From the NCBI GenBank assembly GCA_016946835.1, contig JACVTC010000062.1:717501-740000 (forward strand): a DNA stretch of 22,500 nucleotides, read 5' to 3'. The translations under genes and the position numbers were made by a program. Each line of letters begins with the position of its first letter. Position 1 is the stretch's first letter. Shown in pieces: positions 11,830 to 21,135 of this stretch. The notes beneath the pieces were generated by a model that saw only the letters and a program-made list of their open reading frames with translations, was not told where the DNA came from and did not search any database. This stretch comes from Neocallimastix lanati (nom. inval.) (taxonomy: Eukaryota; Neocallimastigomycota; Neocallimastigomycetes; Neocallimastigales; Neocallimastigaceae).

Positions 11830-12118
11830 TTATAAGAAAATTTTATTCTTATTAAATGATAAATTTTCATAAACTACTAGTGTATCAATATTAATATCGA
11901 AAACATAATCAAGTAACATATCAGTGCATTGTAGATTTTCTTATATTATTTAAAAAGTCATTTTTATCAAAATGCGAAATAGAATATATATAGAATATAT
12001 TATTTCGTTCCTCTACGAAACTTTGATCATATAAGCGACCGACAGAACTATTAAAAATAACTGGTTGAATTAATTCATTAAATATAGGATATTTATTATA
12101 AATCGGAAAATATCTAAT
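11830..12118 (-). pseudogene. two shifted open stretches 3' of the LINE post-RT region
   Basis: On the minus strand 65 codons are open from 12118 to a TGA at 11921. A second frame takes over at about 11928 and stays open for 32 codons to a TAA at 11830. The translation looks protein-like (for example GRLYDQSFVEERNN, then MLLDYVFDINID). They lie directly downstream of the LINE post-RT motifs and in the same orientation, so they could be the C-terminal end of that element's ORF2, or a fragment of an unrelated gene. I do not recognise a family. Confidence 0.4.
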
Positions 12119-12264
12119 TTATTGAAATCTATGTTATCTCTAATAACAATTAAATTTCAATAATCAGTAATAGAAAATTTTGGTTGTGATAATTTGTTAA
12201 TTTGTTAATTCTTATTATTATATTTATTTAATTCATTAGCCCATATTATATGTTGACCATCAAG

Positions 12265-12297
<33 letters not shown>

Positions 12298-12499
12298 ATA
12301 AAATTATTTTAACATTATCTAATAAACCAAGAAAGTTTAATTTTTTTTTTGTGTATGTGTATTGGTTAATCTTTGTGATTTTTTTTTCCTTTTTTTTTTT
12401 TACCTATAAATAATATGAAAATATTAGTAGATTTTTTTTTTTTTTTGATTAAATGAGAAATAATACATTAAGACTCTTTTCTACTTTTTAAAAGCATTG

Positions 12500-12602
12500 A
12501 ATCATCACCTTAACACACAAAAAAAAAACTACCAATAGGAAGTATAAATCATTCCATGGACATATCATCAATAGTAGTATTGGAAATCTTTTTTTTTAAA
12601 TC

Positions 12603-12644
<42 letters not shown>

Positions 12645-13200
12645 AAGAAAAAGAAAAAAAAAATTATAAAGCAATACCTCGATTAAAAGCAGTTTGAGCT
12701 TTTTCAATTTTCCCCTTTTATTAAATCCAAGTAAAGGTACATACATAAAGAACTGAACTAAGGACAAAAAGGAAACTAGAATACGTGTTTTAATTAAAAG
12801 TAGAAAGGTACATTCTTAATGATTTTAAAAAAAAAAAAACTAAAGAAAAGGAGTTAAACCGTATAATTTTATTTTATTGTTTATCCTAGCAATAATTGGC
12901 TCTAAATTCAATGATTCATTGAAAGCTATTCCAAGATAGGTATATTGATTAGTGCTTGGTAGTAAGAAGGTTTAAAGATTTTCTTTAGTCCAGACCAACA
13001 ATCACGTTAAGATTCATTTTTATATATATAACATACATTCACCGATGGAATGAATTGAATCAAAACTTTTAAAATCTAATTATTTTAATACTCTTCTTAA
13101 TATTAATAGTACTATCAGAAAGAATCTTGTATTCTTTGGAGAGAGATCGCCGAATGCTTGAAGATTAGATAAATCACTTATGAGTTTATAAAATTTTTTT
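12500..13200 (-). pseudogene. reverse-transcriptase and post-RT part of the LINE relic
   Basis: RT palm motif A (DFKSFDSI) is followed after only about 80 bases by the SGLK / TFLLPSTNQ block and YLGI, which normally lie several hundred bases further on. The intervening motifs B and C have therefore been deleted. From about 12972 to 12840 one frame is open and gives a continuous post-RT segment. After that, frames alternate around a 39-base A run (12604-12642). Confidence 0.75.
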
Positions 13201-13559
13201 AATCCATCTATGAAATAAAATGCTTTTTCCTGAGATAATTTTTTTTTTTTTAATGCAAAGCAAGGGCAATGAAATGCTAGGAATACTGAACCCTATTGAT
13301 CATTAGGAAACAATTGCTTGAATTTCATCATCTAATCAGTTTTTTTTTTTTTTACTGTTGCATTAGAGTTCCAGATTATCAATATGTTTAAGTTCGTCCA
13401 GTAAGCATGTGAATTTTACGATGAAAGAAAAATTGCTTCATGTTTATCTTTATTTATTCGACTAGATCATTTAATTCTCCTATTAAGAGGAGGGGTAGTA
13501 AAACCATCATCAAGAGATGTTTTTCTTACAGGAAAGAATAAGTCGTGTAAAATGGTAAA

Positions 13560-14290
13560 AGATAACATTAAACAGATGCAATATTCAGATAATCTCTCAA
13601 TTTATCATTTTAATGACTATTAAGTCAATATAAGAATTCTTTTCTATCATTAGACCAAGTAAACTGGTGACTAACCATATCCATAAGAAACCATTGAGGG
13701 GAAATTCAAAGAATAAGATCTTTAAATTGCAGTTCAGTTATGTTGAAATCACCAACAAATAAAGGAAGGCATTATTCTTGTAATTCATGAGTTAATTAAC
13801 AATAGAAAATCAGTTTTCGCTTTTATCTCTTAAATTCTTTATGTTTTTTTTTTTTTTTTTGTTGGGGAATATTAATGTTTCCTAATGAGCATCGAATACA
13901 TCTAAAAAAAAAAAAAAAAAAAAAAAGGAAACTATATTTTATTGAGAGTATATATATATCTATATTATCATTAGTGAATTAGCAAGTATTGTGAATACAA
14001 ATATAAAAGACCACGCATATCATTAGTTTTCATGTCTACATGTCTCAGTACTACTCTATAATGATTTAAGAAATGGATAGGAATTAGAGAAAGAATTCAG
14101 GAATGAACTACTAATCGATTTTCTTGAAGACAAATACAAATAGGATTAAATATTGAATTGAATTAAAATGAGAAAGTCCATTTCACGTTTTTTTTAAGAA
14201 TTCCTACCATTAATATTCCAGCAAATGCAGAAATTAAAATATTGAGTATTTGTGAAAATTATCAATGGTAGGATAGTGGATTCAGAATAA
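13560..14290 (-). pseudogene. endonuclease-like (APE type) part of the LINE relic
   Basis: Conserved blocks of the LINE apurinic-like endonuclease are spread over this stretch in several frames: the initial N of WNING, the catalytic E of LQEN, the GDFN metal/nucleophile block and the TWSND / SYID block. The final SDH block is not clearly visible; the expected place is near 13540-13560. Long T/A runs (13843-13860, 13903-13926 on the plus strand) split the frame. Confidence 0.8.
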
Positions 14291-14593
14291 TACCTAGTTC
14301 TATTATTAATTTATACTATTAAATGTGGGAACACTTAAAGTAATCTTCCAATTCATTCTTTTAAACAGATAAGTATATTGTATTCATATAAATAACCTTC
14401 GAATAATCATTATTATTATCATTATAGTTTACTCTCGGAATGAAGTAGTTTTCCATATTAATATAGTATTTTTTAATGTGGTTCTAAAAAAATTTTTTTT
14501 TTTTTTTCATATAATTATTGGTGAAGAAATAAAAAAAAATTAAATGAAAATGAAAATATTAATATACATAGATTAATTTTTATTAAAATAAAA

Positions 14594-14763
14594 AGTATAA
14601 AGGATATTAAATATCAAAAGTAAATCAAAAGTAACTTAAAAAATTAAAAAAAAAAAAAAAAAAAAAGGATAAAGGATATTAGAATCAAAGTAACACTTAA
14701 AAATTAAAAAAAAAAAAAAAAAAAAAAAAAGGATAAAGGATATTAGAATCAAAGTAACACTTA

Positions 14764-14812
<49 letters not shown>

Positions 14813-14843
14813 TAAAGGATATTAGAATCAAAGTAACACTTAA

Positions 14844-14888
<45 letters not shown>

Positions 14889-14971
14889 AAAGGATATTAG
14901 AATCAAAGTAACACTTATAAATTAAAAAAAAAAAAAAAGGATAAAGGATATTAGAATCAAAGTAACACTTA

Positions 14972-15018
<47 letters not shown>

Positions 15019-15049
15019 TAAAGGATATTAGAATCAAAGTAACACTTAA

Positions 15050-15095
<46 letters not shown>
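14594..15095. repeat. tandem array: conserved 38-39 bp core plus variable A-tract
   Basis: Six near-identical cores start at 14667, 14731, 14811, 14885, 14939 and 15017. Each reads GGATAAAGGATATTAGAATC then AAAGTAACACTTAWAAATT, and each is followed by a pure A-tract of 25, 41, 36, 15, 39 and 41 bases. A degenerate seventh core lies at 14594-14645. Cores differ only by GG/G at the start and TTAAAAATT/TTATAAATT at the end. The pair (core 2, core 3) matches the pair (core 5, core 6) in both variants, suggesting a higher-order duplication. The array lies just 5' of the LINE relic as that relic is oriented. Confidence 0.95.
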
Positions 15096-15098
<3 letters not shown>

Positions 15099-15381
15099 CA
15101 TGAGCTGGAACGAATCAATTCCTACAAGAATATAGAAAAAAAAGTACCATAATTACATAATTATCAAAAAAAATATATATATATATGATACAAATAACAT
15201 TATAGTACTCTATATAAATAATTCTTACATAAAGAAATAGCAAATACAAGAAAAATATAAAAATATTAGGGAAAAGAAAAAGATACATGAATGAAAAAAT
15301 AATACTATTTCTTAAAATAGTTTTTTTTTAAAAAAAAAAAAAAAAAATTCAATCAAAAACTTTGATAAATAATAATATCGA
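15096..15381. other. spacer between tandem array and broken gene
   Basis: Slightly GC-richer than the intergenic norm at its left edge (CATGAGCTGGAACGAATC near 15099), then A/T rich with a T/A run pair near 15321-15347. I see no coding frame or repeat relation. Confidence 0.4.
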
Positions 15382-15743
15382 TTACAAACAACAAGCAATT
15401 GTACCAAGAATATTCAAACATTTCATAATGTTTTTTTTATTATTATTATCACCCTTGGTACCACAAGAAATAAGATGATTTTCCCTCAGTTAAATCCCAC
15501 AGAATGTGATAGATACAGTTCCTGAGAGTCTCTCTCCCTGGATTTGAGATTGGTTTAATGTCAATACATTTTAAGAAATATTATGATATTTGTGAGGTTA
15601 ATATCATATTCCTTTGGAAAAACAAAAAAACATTTTATAAACATTAAAAGTTATCATGATGATCACATGAATTAATTGTAAAACAAAGCATTTATTTTGA
15701 TATTGTGAATACTCTTTTTATTACCTTCATCATCATGAAATAC
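15382..15743 (-). pseudogene. small broken gene of unknown family
   Basis: Two minus-strand pieces look protein-coding. One (15672-15743) reads VFHDDEGNKKSIHN onwards for 23 codons. The other (15382-15552) runs 57 codons with one internal TAA and contains GERLSGTVSITFCGI, then RENHLISCGTKGDNNN, then a hydrophobic end CLNILGTIACCL before a stop. The paired cysteines and hydrophobic C-terminus would fit a secreted or membrane-anchored protein, but I do not recognise a family. Base composition is closer to the intact genes than to intergenic DNA. Weak coding signal may continue upstream to about 15820. It could also be mobile-element sequence. Confidence 0.4.
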
Positions 15744-16005
15744 CTAAATATTAACACAAACTCATAATGTGACGTTACTTCGCTACCATTTGACAACATT
15801 TTATCATTTGGTATGTAAGAAAGTAATACTATTATTTATTTATTTTATCTAGCAAAGAAATATAAGTAATTTATTTCTTATTTATATGATACTTTTAAAA
15901 ATAAGCATTTGTGATTTGTTTAAAATAGAGTATTAGAATGTTTTAATTTCCATAAATAATTTGGCTTAAATATAAAAATAAAGTTTTATTTAAATTATAA
16001 AAATT

Positions 16006-16015
<10 letters not shown>

Positions 16016-16100
<85 letters not shown>

Positions 16101-16117
16101 TATTATTATTATTATTT
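16016..16117. repeat. TTA/TAA microsatellite
   Basis: About 30 consecutive ATT triplets interrupted once by ACT near 16096, ending in TTATTTATTA. It lies about 470 bases beyond the CotH stop codon. Confidence 0.95.
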
Positions 16118-16228
16118 TATTTATTACTATTATTTATTTATTTATAATTTATTTATTTATGCATCTATACATTTATAAATTTATTAATTATTAAATAATT
16201 TATAAATTAACTAATAAATAAAACTAGT

Positions 16229-16315
16229 TTTTATTTTTTATTTTTTATTTTTTATTTTTTATTTTTTATTTTTTATTTTTCATTTTTTATTTTTCATTTT
16301 TTATTTTTTTATTTT
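16229..16315. repeat. TTTTTTA period-7 microsatellite
   Basis: About 12 copies of a T6A unit, two of which carry C in place of A's neighbour (TTTTTCATTTTT). It lies immediately left of the 34-bp repeat array. Confidence 0.85.
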
Positions 16316-16349
16316 AATTTTTATTTTTATTTTTTTTATTTTTTTTTTT

Positions 16350-16486
16350 CTATTATAATTTATAAATTGAATCTAATTTTTTTTCTATTATAATTTATAA
16401 ATTGAATCTAATTTTTTTCTATTATAATTTATAAATTGAATCTATTTTTTTTTTTTTTTTCAATATAATTTTTATATTGAATCTAA
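16350..16486. repeat. 34-35 bp tandem repeat next to the CotH 3' end
   Basis: Units start at 16350, 16385 and 16419, with a degenerate fourth at 16461. Each reads CTATTATAATTTATAAATTG, then AATCTA, then a T-tract of 7 to 18. Each of the first three contains the perfect 12-bp palindrome AATTTATAAATT. If the CotH transcript extends 100-230 bases past its stop, these repeats would lie in its 3' UTR. Confidence 0.9.
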
Positions 16487-16583
16487 TAAATAATCATATA
16501 AATAATAAAAAAAATATAAATATATATATATTTATATTTGTATTTGTATATAAATATTCTATTGTTAATTAATTATTTTATTT

Positions 16584-18557
16584 TTAATTTTCTTTTGGAA
16601 TACCACACCAATGATTATCTTCATAACCCCATTCACCATTAGCATCAGTTTCATAAACTTGAGATGAAGAAGTACAACATGGATAACCTAATTTTTTAGA
16701 CCAACAGTTATCAGCAGAACAAGTACTTGGAATACCACACCATTGTTTATTTTCATAACCCCATTCACCATCAGAATCTGTTTCATAAACATGGCAGGAA
16801 GAAGTACAACATGGATAACCTAAAACTTCTGACCAACATTCTTCTGAAGTTGTTTCTTCACTAGTAATAGTTGTAGTAGCAGTAGAGGTAACGGTTTCAG
16901 TTGGATTTGTTTCTTCTTCTTTCTCTTTTTCTTTTTCTTCTTCAAGTTCGTACTTGGGTGGAGGAACAACGTAACCAACTGGTTTATTATTATTTTCTGG
17001 ATCAGCATTATATTCTTCTTGCATGTAATCCTCTTTATCAATATCAGTATAAACAAATCTAACAAGATCATCATTAAATAAATCATTACCATAAACAGTT
17101 GGCTTGTATTTATTTTTAATACCCCAGAATGACACCTTTGGACGTGGTTCAATTAATTCAAGAGTTTCTGGATCAATACCATAAGTATGACAAATATATT
17201 TGAAACGTTCTTCAATAAAGTATTTTAAACCATAGGTAACTGTATTACTGACATTAGATCTCCAATTGCCATCACCAATACAATCATCAAAATGAGTTAC
17301 ATTGAAATTTGGATTAAAACCAAGAGTATTTAAATATCCTTTAGAGAGACCTGTCGTTTCATCAGGCGTACGACTACTTTTAATATCATCACGAATTAAT
17401 TCTGCAATTTCATCGATTCTTGATAAAAGTACTTTTGGATTGAAGACTTCCTTAACAACTTCACCGATAATCTTACGGAAACGAGTATCATCATCATGAA
17501 TAAGATATTTTAAAAATTTATGATCATAATCTAAGTCACGGATTGACATATTTACAATATTAAGTTCATCATCATTTGGAACATAGGTTCTATCAGAATA
17601 TTCAGTGAAATACATGAAAATAAAACTATAGAAATTATTACCGAAAGTTTCATCATAATCTTTAAGGAAAATAAGCCATTTACCATCTTCCTTTCTCTTA
17701 TACCAGAAATTATTGTGAGAATAAGTGATGAAATGATCCCATGAATCAGTAAGCAATTCAAAAGCAGCTACACGTAAGAAATGATCAACATCAAGTACTT
17801 TTTCAATGTCTTCAACAGAAGTAGCCTTATTAATAGCTTCATTAAAGGCAATAAGATCATCTCTGAAGTCATTTAATTCATCTTTTACATTTTCACACCA
17901 TTCAGCAACACCATTATTATCAAATCTTGAACCCGCTTTTTTGCATTCGAAAAGATTATCAGGACTTTCATCACCATAATATTTCTCAGCAAAATCTCTT
18001 TTAATTTTATTAGTTAAGACAAAGATTCCAAGATCTTCACCATTCACTATTAAATTAGCATAATTAGTTGAGGTAGCTGGAATACCCATTCTGTAAAGAA
18101 TATCAGAAGAAAGTTTTTCACGCATGAGCGTAGGATCACGAACGTTACCACGTAAACGAAGAGACTTTACTTCACCCAACTTTGCTCCCTTCTTAAGTTT
18201 AATATTATATCCTGGTTTTATATAGTTACGACTACCACTACCACCTAATTGAAATTCAAATTGGGAAGGTCCTAATGTAACTCTATAATCAGTACCTTCA
18301 ATCAAGAATTCCAAGGTACCATTGTTTATTTCATATTTAGGAGCTTCTGATGCTCCGTATGGAGCTAATACTAAACTATTTTTCATAGTAGTCCATTCTT
18401 CATCATCTAAAGTAATTTTAAATGTACCAATATGGTCATCTAAAAGTTTAAATAATTCTGGTCTATTATCATTTTCACCATAAAAATCAACTCTTGAAGC
18501 ATTAACTACTGTGGAAATTAATAATCCAAGAAGGGTACTAGTAATAGAATATCTCAT
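16584..18557 (-). CDS. secreted CotH-domain protein with two fungal dockerins
   Basis: A 657-residue intronless gene. Residues 1-20 are a signal peptide (hydrophobic [10 protein letters not shown], likely cut after VNA). Residues ~100-460 match the CotH kinase-like fold: [20 protein letters not shown] (133-152), [11 protein letters not shown] (266-276), [16 protein letters not shown] (282-297) and the DYDETFG block (300-306), whose acidic residues correspond to the metal-binding site of active CotH kinases. Four N-glycosylation sequons (N79, N336, N419, N435) and four Cys outside the tail (205, 221, 426, 456) fit a secreted protein. A Lys/Glu-rich stretch (537-550) and a Thr/Ser linker (551-572) lead to two dockerins (574-610, 618-654). 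Dockerins should hold it in the extracellular cellulosome. Other CotH proteins phosphorylate spore-coat proteins or act as surface ligands; substrate and role here are unknown. Upstream is a T-rich tract (A-rich leader on the sense strand). Confidence 0.95.
   Translation of the reverse strand: MRYSITSTLLGLLISTVVNASRVDFYGENDNRPELFKLLDDHIGTFKITLDDEEWTTMKNSLVLAPYGASEAPKYEINNGTLEFLIEGTDYRVTLGPSQFEFQLGGSGSRNYIKPGYNIKLKKGAKLGEVKSLRLRGNVRDPTLMREKLSSDILYRMGIPATSTNYANLIVNGEDLGIFVLTNKIKRDFAEKYYGDESPDNLFECKKAGSRFDNNGVAEWCENVKDELNDFRDDLIAFNEAINKATSVEDIEKVLDVDHFLRVAAFELLTDSWDHFITYSHNNFWYKRKEDGKWLIFLKDYDETFGNNFYSFIFMYFTEYSDRTYVPNDDELNIVNMSIRDLDYDHKFLKYLIHDDDTRFRKIIGEVVKEVFNPKVLLSRIDEIAELIRDDIKSSRTPDETTGLSKGYLNTLGFNPNFNVTHFDDCIGDGNWRSNVSNTVTYGLKYFIEERFKYICHTYGIDPETLELIEPRPKVSFWGIKNKYKPTVYGNDLFNDDLVRFVYTDIDKEDYMQEEYNADPENNNKPVGYVVPPPKYELEEEKEKEKEEETNPTETVTSTATTTITSEETTSEECWSEVLGYPCCTSSCHVYETDSDGEWGYENKQWCGIPSTCSADNCWSKKLGYPCCTSSSQVYETDANGEWGYEDNHWCGIPKEN
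16596..16838 (-). other. double fungal dockerin (CBM10-like) region of the CotH protein
   Basis: Two modules: [19 protein letters not shown], then [18 protein letters not shown]; and [19 protein letters not shown], then [18 protein letters not shown]. The consensus C-x8-CC...WC of gut-fungal dockerins is intact in both. Module 1 has an extra Cys588 where module 2 has Ser632, while an extra Cys613 sits in the six-residue connector between modules, so the tail holds ten Cys in all. Confidence 0.93.
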
Positions 18558-18881
18558 TTTTTTTTTTTTATTTTATTTTTATTTTATTTTTTTAATATTT
18601 TACTTTAATTTTTTCTACTTTTTATTTTTTTTTTTTTTTTACTTTAATTTTTATTTTTTTTTATTTTTTTTAACTTTTTTTTTTCTTTTTTTTTTTCTTT
18701 TTATATACATTTTTTTTTTTTATTATTATTTTAATATAAGCTAAGAGGTTAAGGTTACACTCAACTAGCATTAATTTTTGTTTTTTGTTTTTATGTTATT
18801 ACTCATATTAACTCATATTAAAATTATATTATCTTGTCAAACAATAATCTAATACTACTATTAATATTTTTTTATTATTCC

Positions 18882-18937
<56 letters not shown>

Positions 18938-19297
18938 ATAATAATTTAATAATTATTGTTTGTAATTGGTTTAAATTTTCTTTTAATTGGTTACTTTTAA
19001 TTTTGTTAATAAATTTTTTTTTTTAAAAACAAAAAAAAATAATATATAATATATATATATTACAAACCAATAAAAATATGAAAATACTTTAATATAACAA
19101 AGAGTAATAAAAAAAAAAAAAAAAAAAAAAATCAAATTAATATAAAATAGAGTTTTTTCATAATTTTTTAATTTCGTTTCTTTTTTTTTTTTTTTTTTAT
19201 TACTTTTGTTACGTAAATTTAAATTTTAATAATTCTGCATTTATTTTATTAAGAATTTAAATTAAAGTTTTGATATGAAATCATATCAAGAATATTG

Positions 19298-19336
<39 letters not shown>

Positions 19337-19580
19337 TTAGATATGAAAGAGAGAAAAAAAAAAAAAAAATAGGAACAATTAAAAAATAAATAATAAATTT
19401 AAAATAAATTTAAAATAAATTAAAATATAATAATATGTATATCATTTTCATAAATTAAATTGAATTGATCATTATATCACTGTTTTTCTTTTTTTCTTTT
19501 TTTGTTTTTGTAATAATAAAAATAAAAAAAGAAAAATAATATAAAAAAAAAAAAAAGGAGTAAAAGTAGGAGTAAAAGAA
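18558..19580. promoter_or_regulatory. upstream region of the CotH gene, poly(T) tracts
   Basis: No coding frame is credible. The first ~190 bases upstream of the CotH ATG are nearly pure T with scattered A and C (A-rich 5' leader on the sense strand). A short mixed-composition stretch near 18739-18772 follows, then a 52-base uninterrupted T run at 18883-18934, the longest homopolymer in the window. Such tracts exclude nucleosomes in fungi and could mark the promoter; I see no specific factor site. Confidence 0.35.
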
Positions 19581-19640
19581 GGAAAAGTTAACGTATATAT
19601 TAAAACCATATATAGTTTTAATGTATACGTTGACTTTTCT
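19581..19640 (+). ncRNA. candidate hairpin RNA, 26-bp stem with 8-base loop
   Basis: Arms 19581-19606 and 19615-19640 are inverted repeats around the 8-base loop CATATATA. Read as plus-strand RNA, all 26 positions pair: 23 Watson-Crick and 3 G-U wobbles. On the minus strand the same positions would be A-C mismatches. The pairing therefore suits a plus-strand transcript, about 1 kb from and divergent to the CotH gene. Expression is not shown; it could equally be a small inverted-repeat transposon remnant. Confidence 0.35.
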
Positions 19641-19850
19641 AATAAATTTTGTATAATAATGAATTTCAATTTTTGTCAAAATTAAAAAATGAAAATATAA
19701 AAAAATATTAAAAAAAAAAAAAAATTTATATAAAAATGATATATATTAAAAATATTAAAGTAAATATAAAAAGCGAGGGGAAATAAAAAATTGAATGTGG
19801 TTCATTTCGCCAATTTTTAAAATAAAAATTTTCAATACGCCATTTTTTTT

Positions 19851-19881
19851 AATGGCTTGTAAAATTTTTTGTTAACGCCAT
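19851..19881. repeat. dispersed palindromic element, copy 2
   Basis: Shares the 14-bp head AATGGCTTGTAAAA and 10-bp tail TTAACGCCAT with the element at 9657-9688, separated by a different T-rich centre. It is preceded by ACGCCATTTTTTTTAATGGC, so a second overlapping palindrome (GCCATT/AATGGC) is present here. Confidence 0.6.
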
Positions 19882-20000
19882 AAAAAATTATAATACAATT
19901 AATTTTAAAATAAATAAATGTATAAATTAATAAATTAATAGATAAATAAATAAAGAATATAATAATAAAAGTATATAAAATAATAAAATTTAAATAAAAA

Positions 20001-20203
20001 AATTATTATTATTAGTTTTATATTTTTAATAACATTTAAGTAAAAGAATTATTATTAATAACATTTATATTTTTATGTGTTTTTTTTATTAATAACATTT
20101 ATGTAAAATAATTATTATTAATAACATTTATATTTTTAATAACATTTAAATAAAAGAATTATTATTAATAACATTTATATTTTTAGTAACATTTAAATAA
20201 AAG
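20001..20203. repeat. four-copy ~47-bp tandem repeat
   Basis: Units begin at 20001, 20047, 20110 and 20157. The type unit starts AATTATTATTAATAACATTT and ends with a second AACATTTAA then ATAAAAG. Units 3 and 4 are 47 bp and differ at about one position; unit 2 is 63 bp, enlarged by a T-rich insert; unit 1 is more diverged. Confidence 0.85.
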
Positions 20204-20989
20204 AATTAAAATCATAAAATCTAACCATTATATGATTTATTTAATTATTCACTTAATAATTAATTTAAAAATTGAAGTAACAAAATAATACAATAAAGTA
20301 ATATTATGTAGCGCAAAATAGATAAAGCCACATATTTATATATATCACGTGAAAATTGGCGTAATGCAACTTCCCCTAAAAAATTATTCTAATTAGTGCA
20401 AATTAATTATATTTAATATTAATAGATTAAATATGTATAAATTAAAATAAAGACTAATAAAGATTTCTGGAAGAATTATTAAAATTAATAAAATAAACTT
20501 TTTTTTTTATTTTTTTTTTCTTGGGTAACCAATACCAATAATAAATAATAATAAATAATTAAATAATTGAATAATAAAAGTAATAAAGATTAATGGTCTT
20601 ATAATTATTATTATTATTAATCAGAAATAATCTAATCTATTATATATTTAGTAATCAAAAAACAAATATAACTTAAAATAATTTTCATATAAATTTTTCC
20701 AAATGAATAAACAATAAATAAAAAAGTAAATAACCAAACAAACAAACAAATAAATAAATAATAAATAAATAAATTTTATATTTAATAATTCCACTATTAA
20801 ATTAATAAATTTAATCTTTTAATATATGGATAAATGATATAAAAATTTTATATATATAGTTCATAAATAACGCTAAAGAGCTCTTTTATTATACTGTAGT
20901 AATTAATGATTGTTTTTTGAAAAAATTTTATTGATATTGAAAGTTCATATATAATAAATGTATTTTAACTCTTTTTTAAAATAATAATA

Positions 20990-21027
<38 letters not shown>

Positions 21028-21135
21028 GAAAATAGGATTATATATTTTTATTATTTTTTTTAATATATATTAAGATATATATTATATAAAATTTTTATAT
21101 ATCTTATAGTCTAGCTTAATTTTTTTTTATATATT

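Larger units (their letters stand above)
12480..14290 (-). mobile_element. decayed non-LTR (LINE) retrotransposon, endonuclease-RT
   Basis: Read on the minus strand, the pieces fall in the order of a LINE ORF2. Endonuclease: CWNING at about 14209-14223, NPICICLQEN just downstream with the QE of the active site, RGLLYLYS near 14005, a LGNINIP piece near 13875, FVGDFN ending at 13742, FTWSNDRK at 13640-13663 and, in another frame, SYID at 13624-13635. Reverse transcriptase: DFKSFDSI (motif A) at 13053-13076. Post-RT: YTYLGIAFNESLNLEP near 12941-12894, LYGLTPFL up to 12843, LLIKTRIL near 12795, EKAQTAFNRGIA near 12680 and NTTIDDMSME near 12555-12575. Stops and frameshifts separate almost every piece, and motif C (xADD) is absent. 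A dead copy; the clade is undetermined. Confidence 0.85.
15744..16583. other. 3' flank of the CotH gene, repeat-rich
   Basis: No gene seen. Left part is ordinary A/T-rich DNA; the right part is the microsatellite and tandem-repeat cluster listed separately. AATAAA-like hexamers lie within the first 20 bases past the CotH stop on the minus strand, but cannot be assigned with confidence. Confidence 0.6.

Noticed and set aside
12549-12767. 72-codon minus-strand open frame as a separate gene
   Set aside because: It runs through a poly(A) tract and joins out-of-frame pieces of the LINE relic.
16820-17152. 110-codon minus-strand open frame
   Set aside because: Out-of-frame shadow of the CotH linker region.
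19808-20361. CGCCAATTTT / AAAATTGGCG as terminal inverted repeats of a ~550-bp element
   Set aside because: Only 10 bp, no flanking duplication seen, and the interior is an unrelated tandem repeat.
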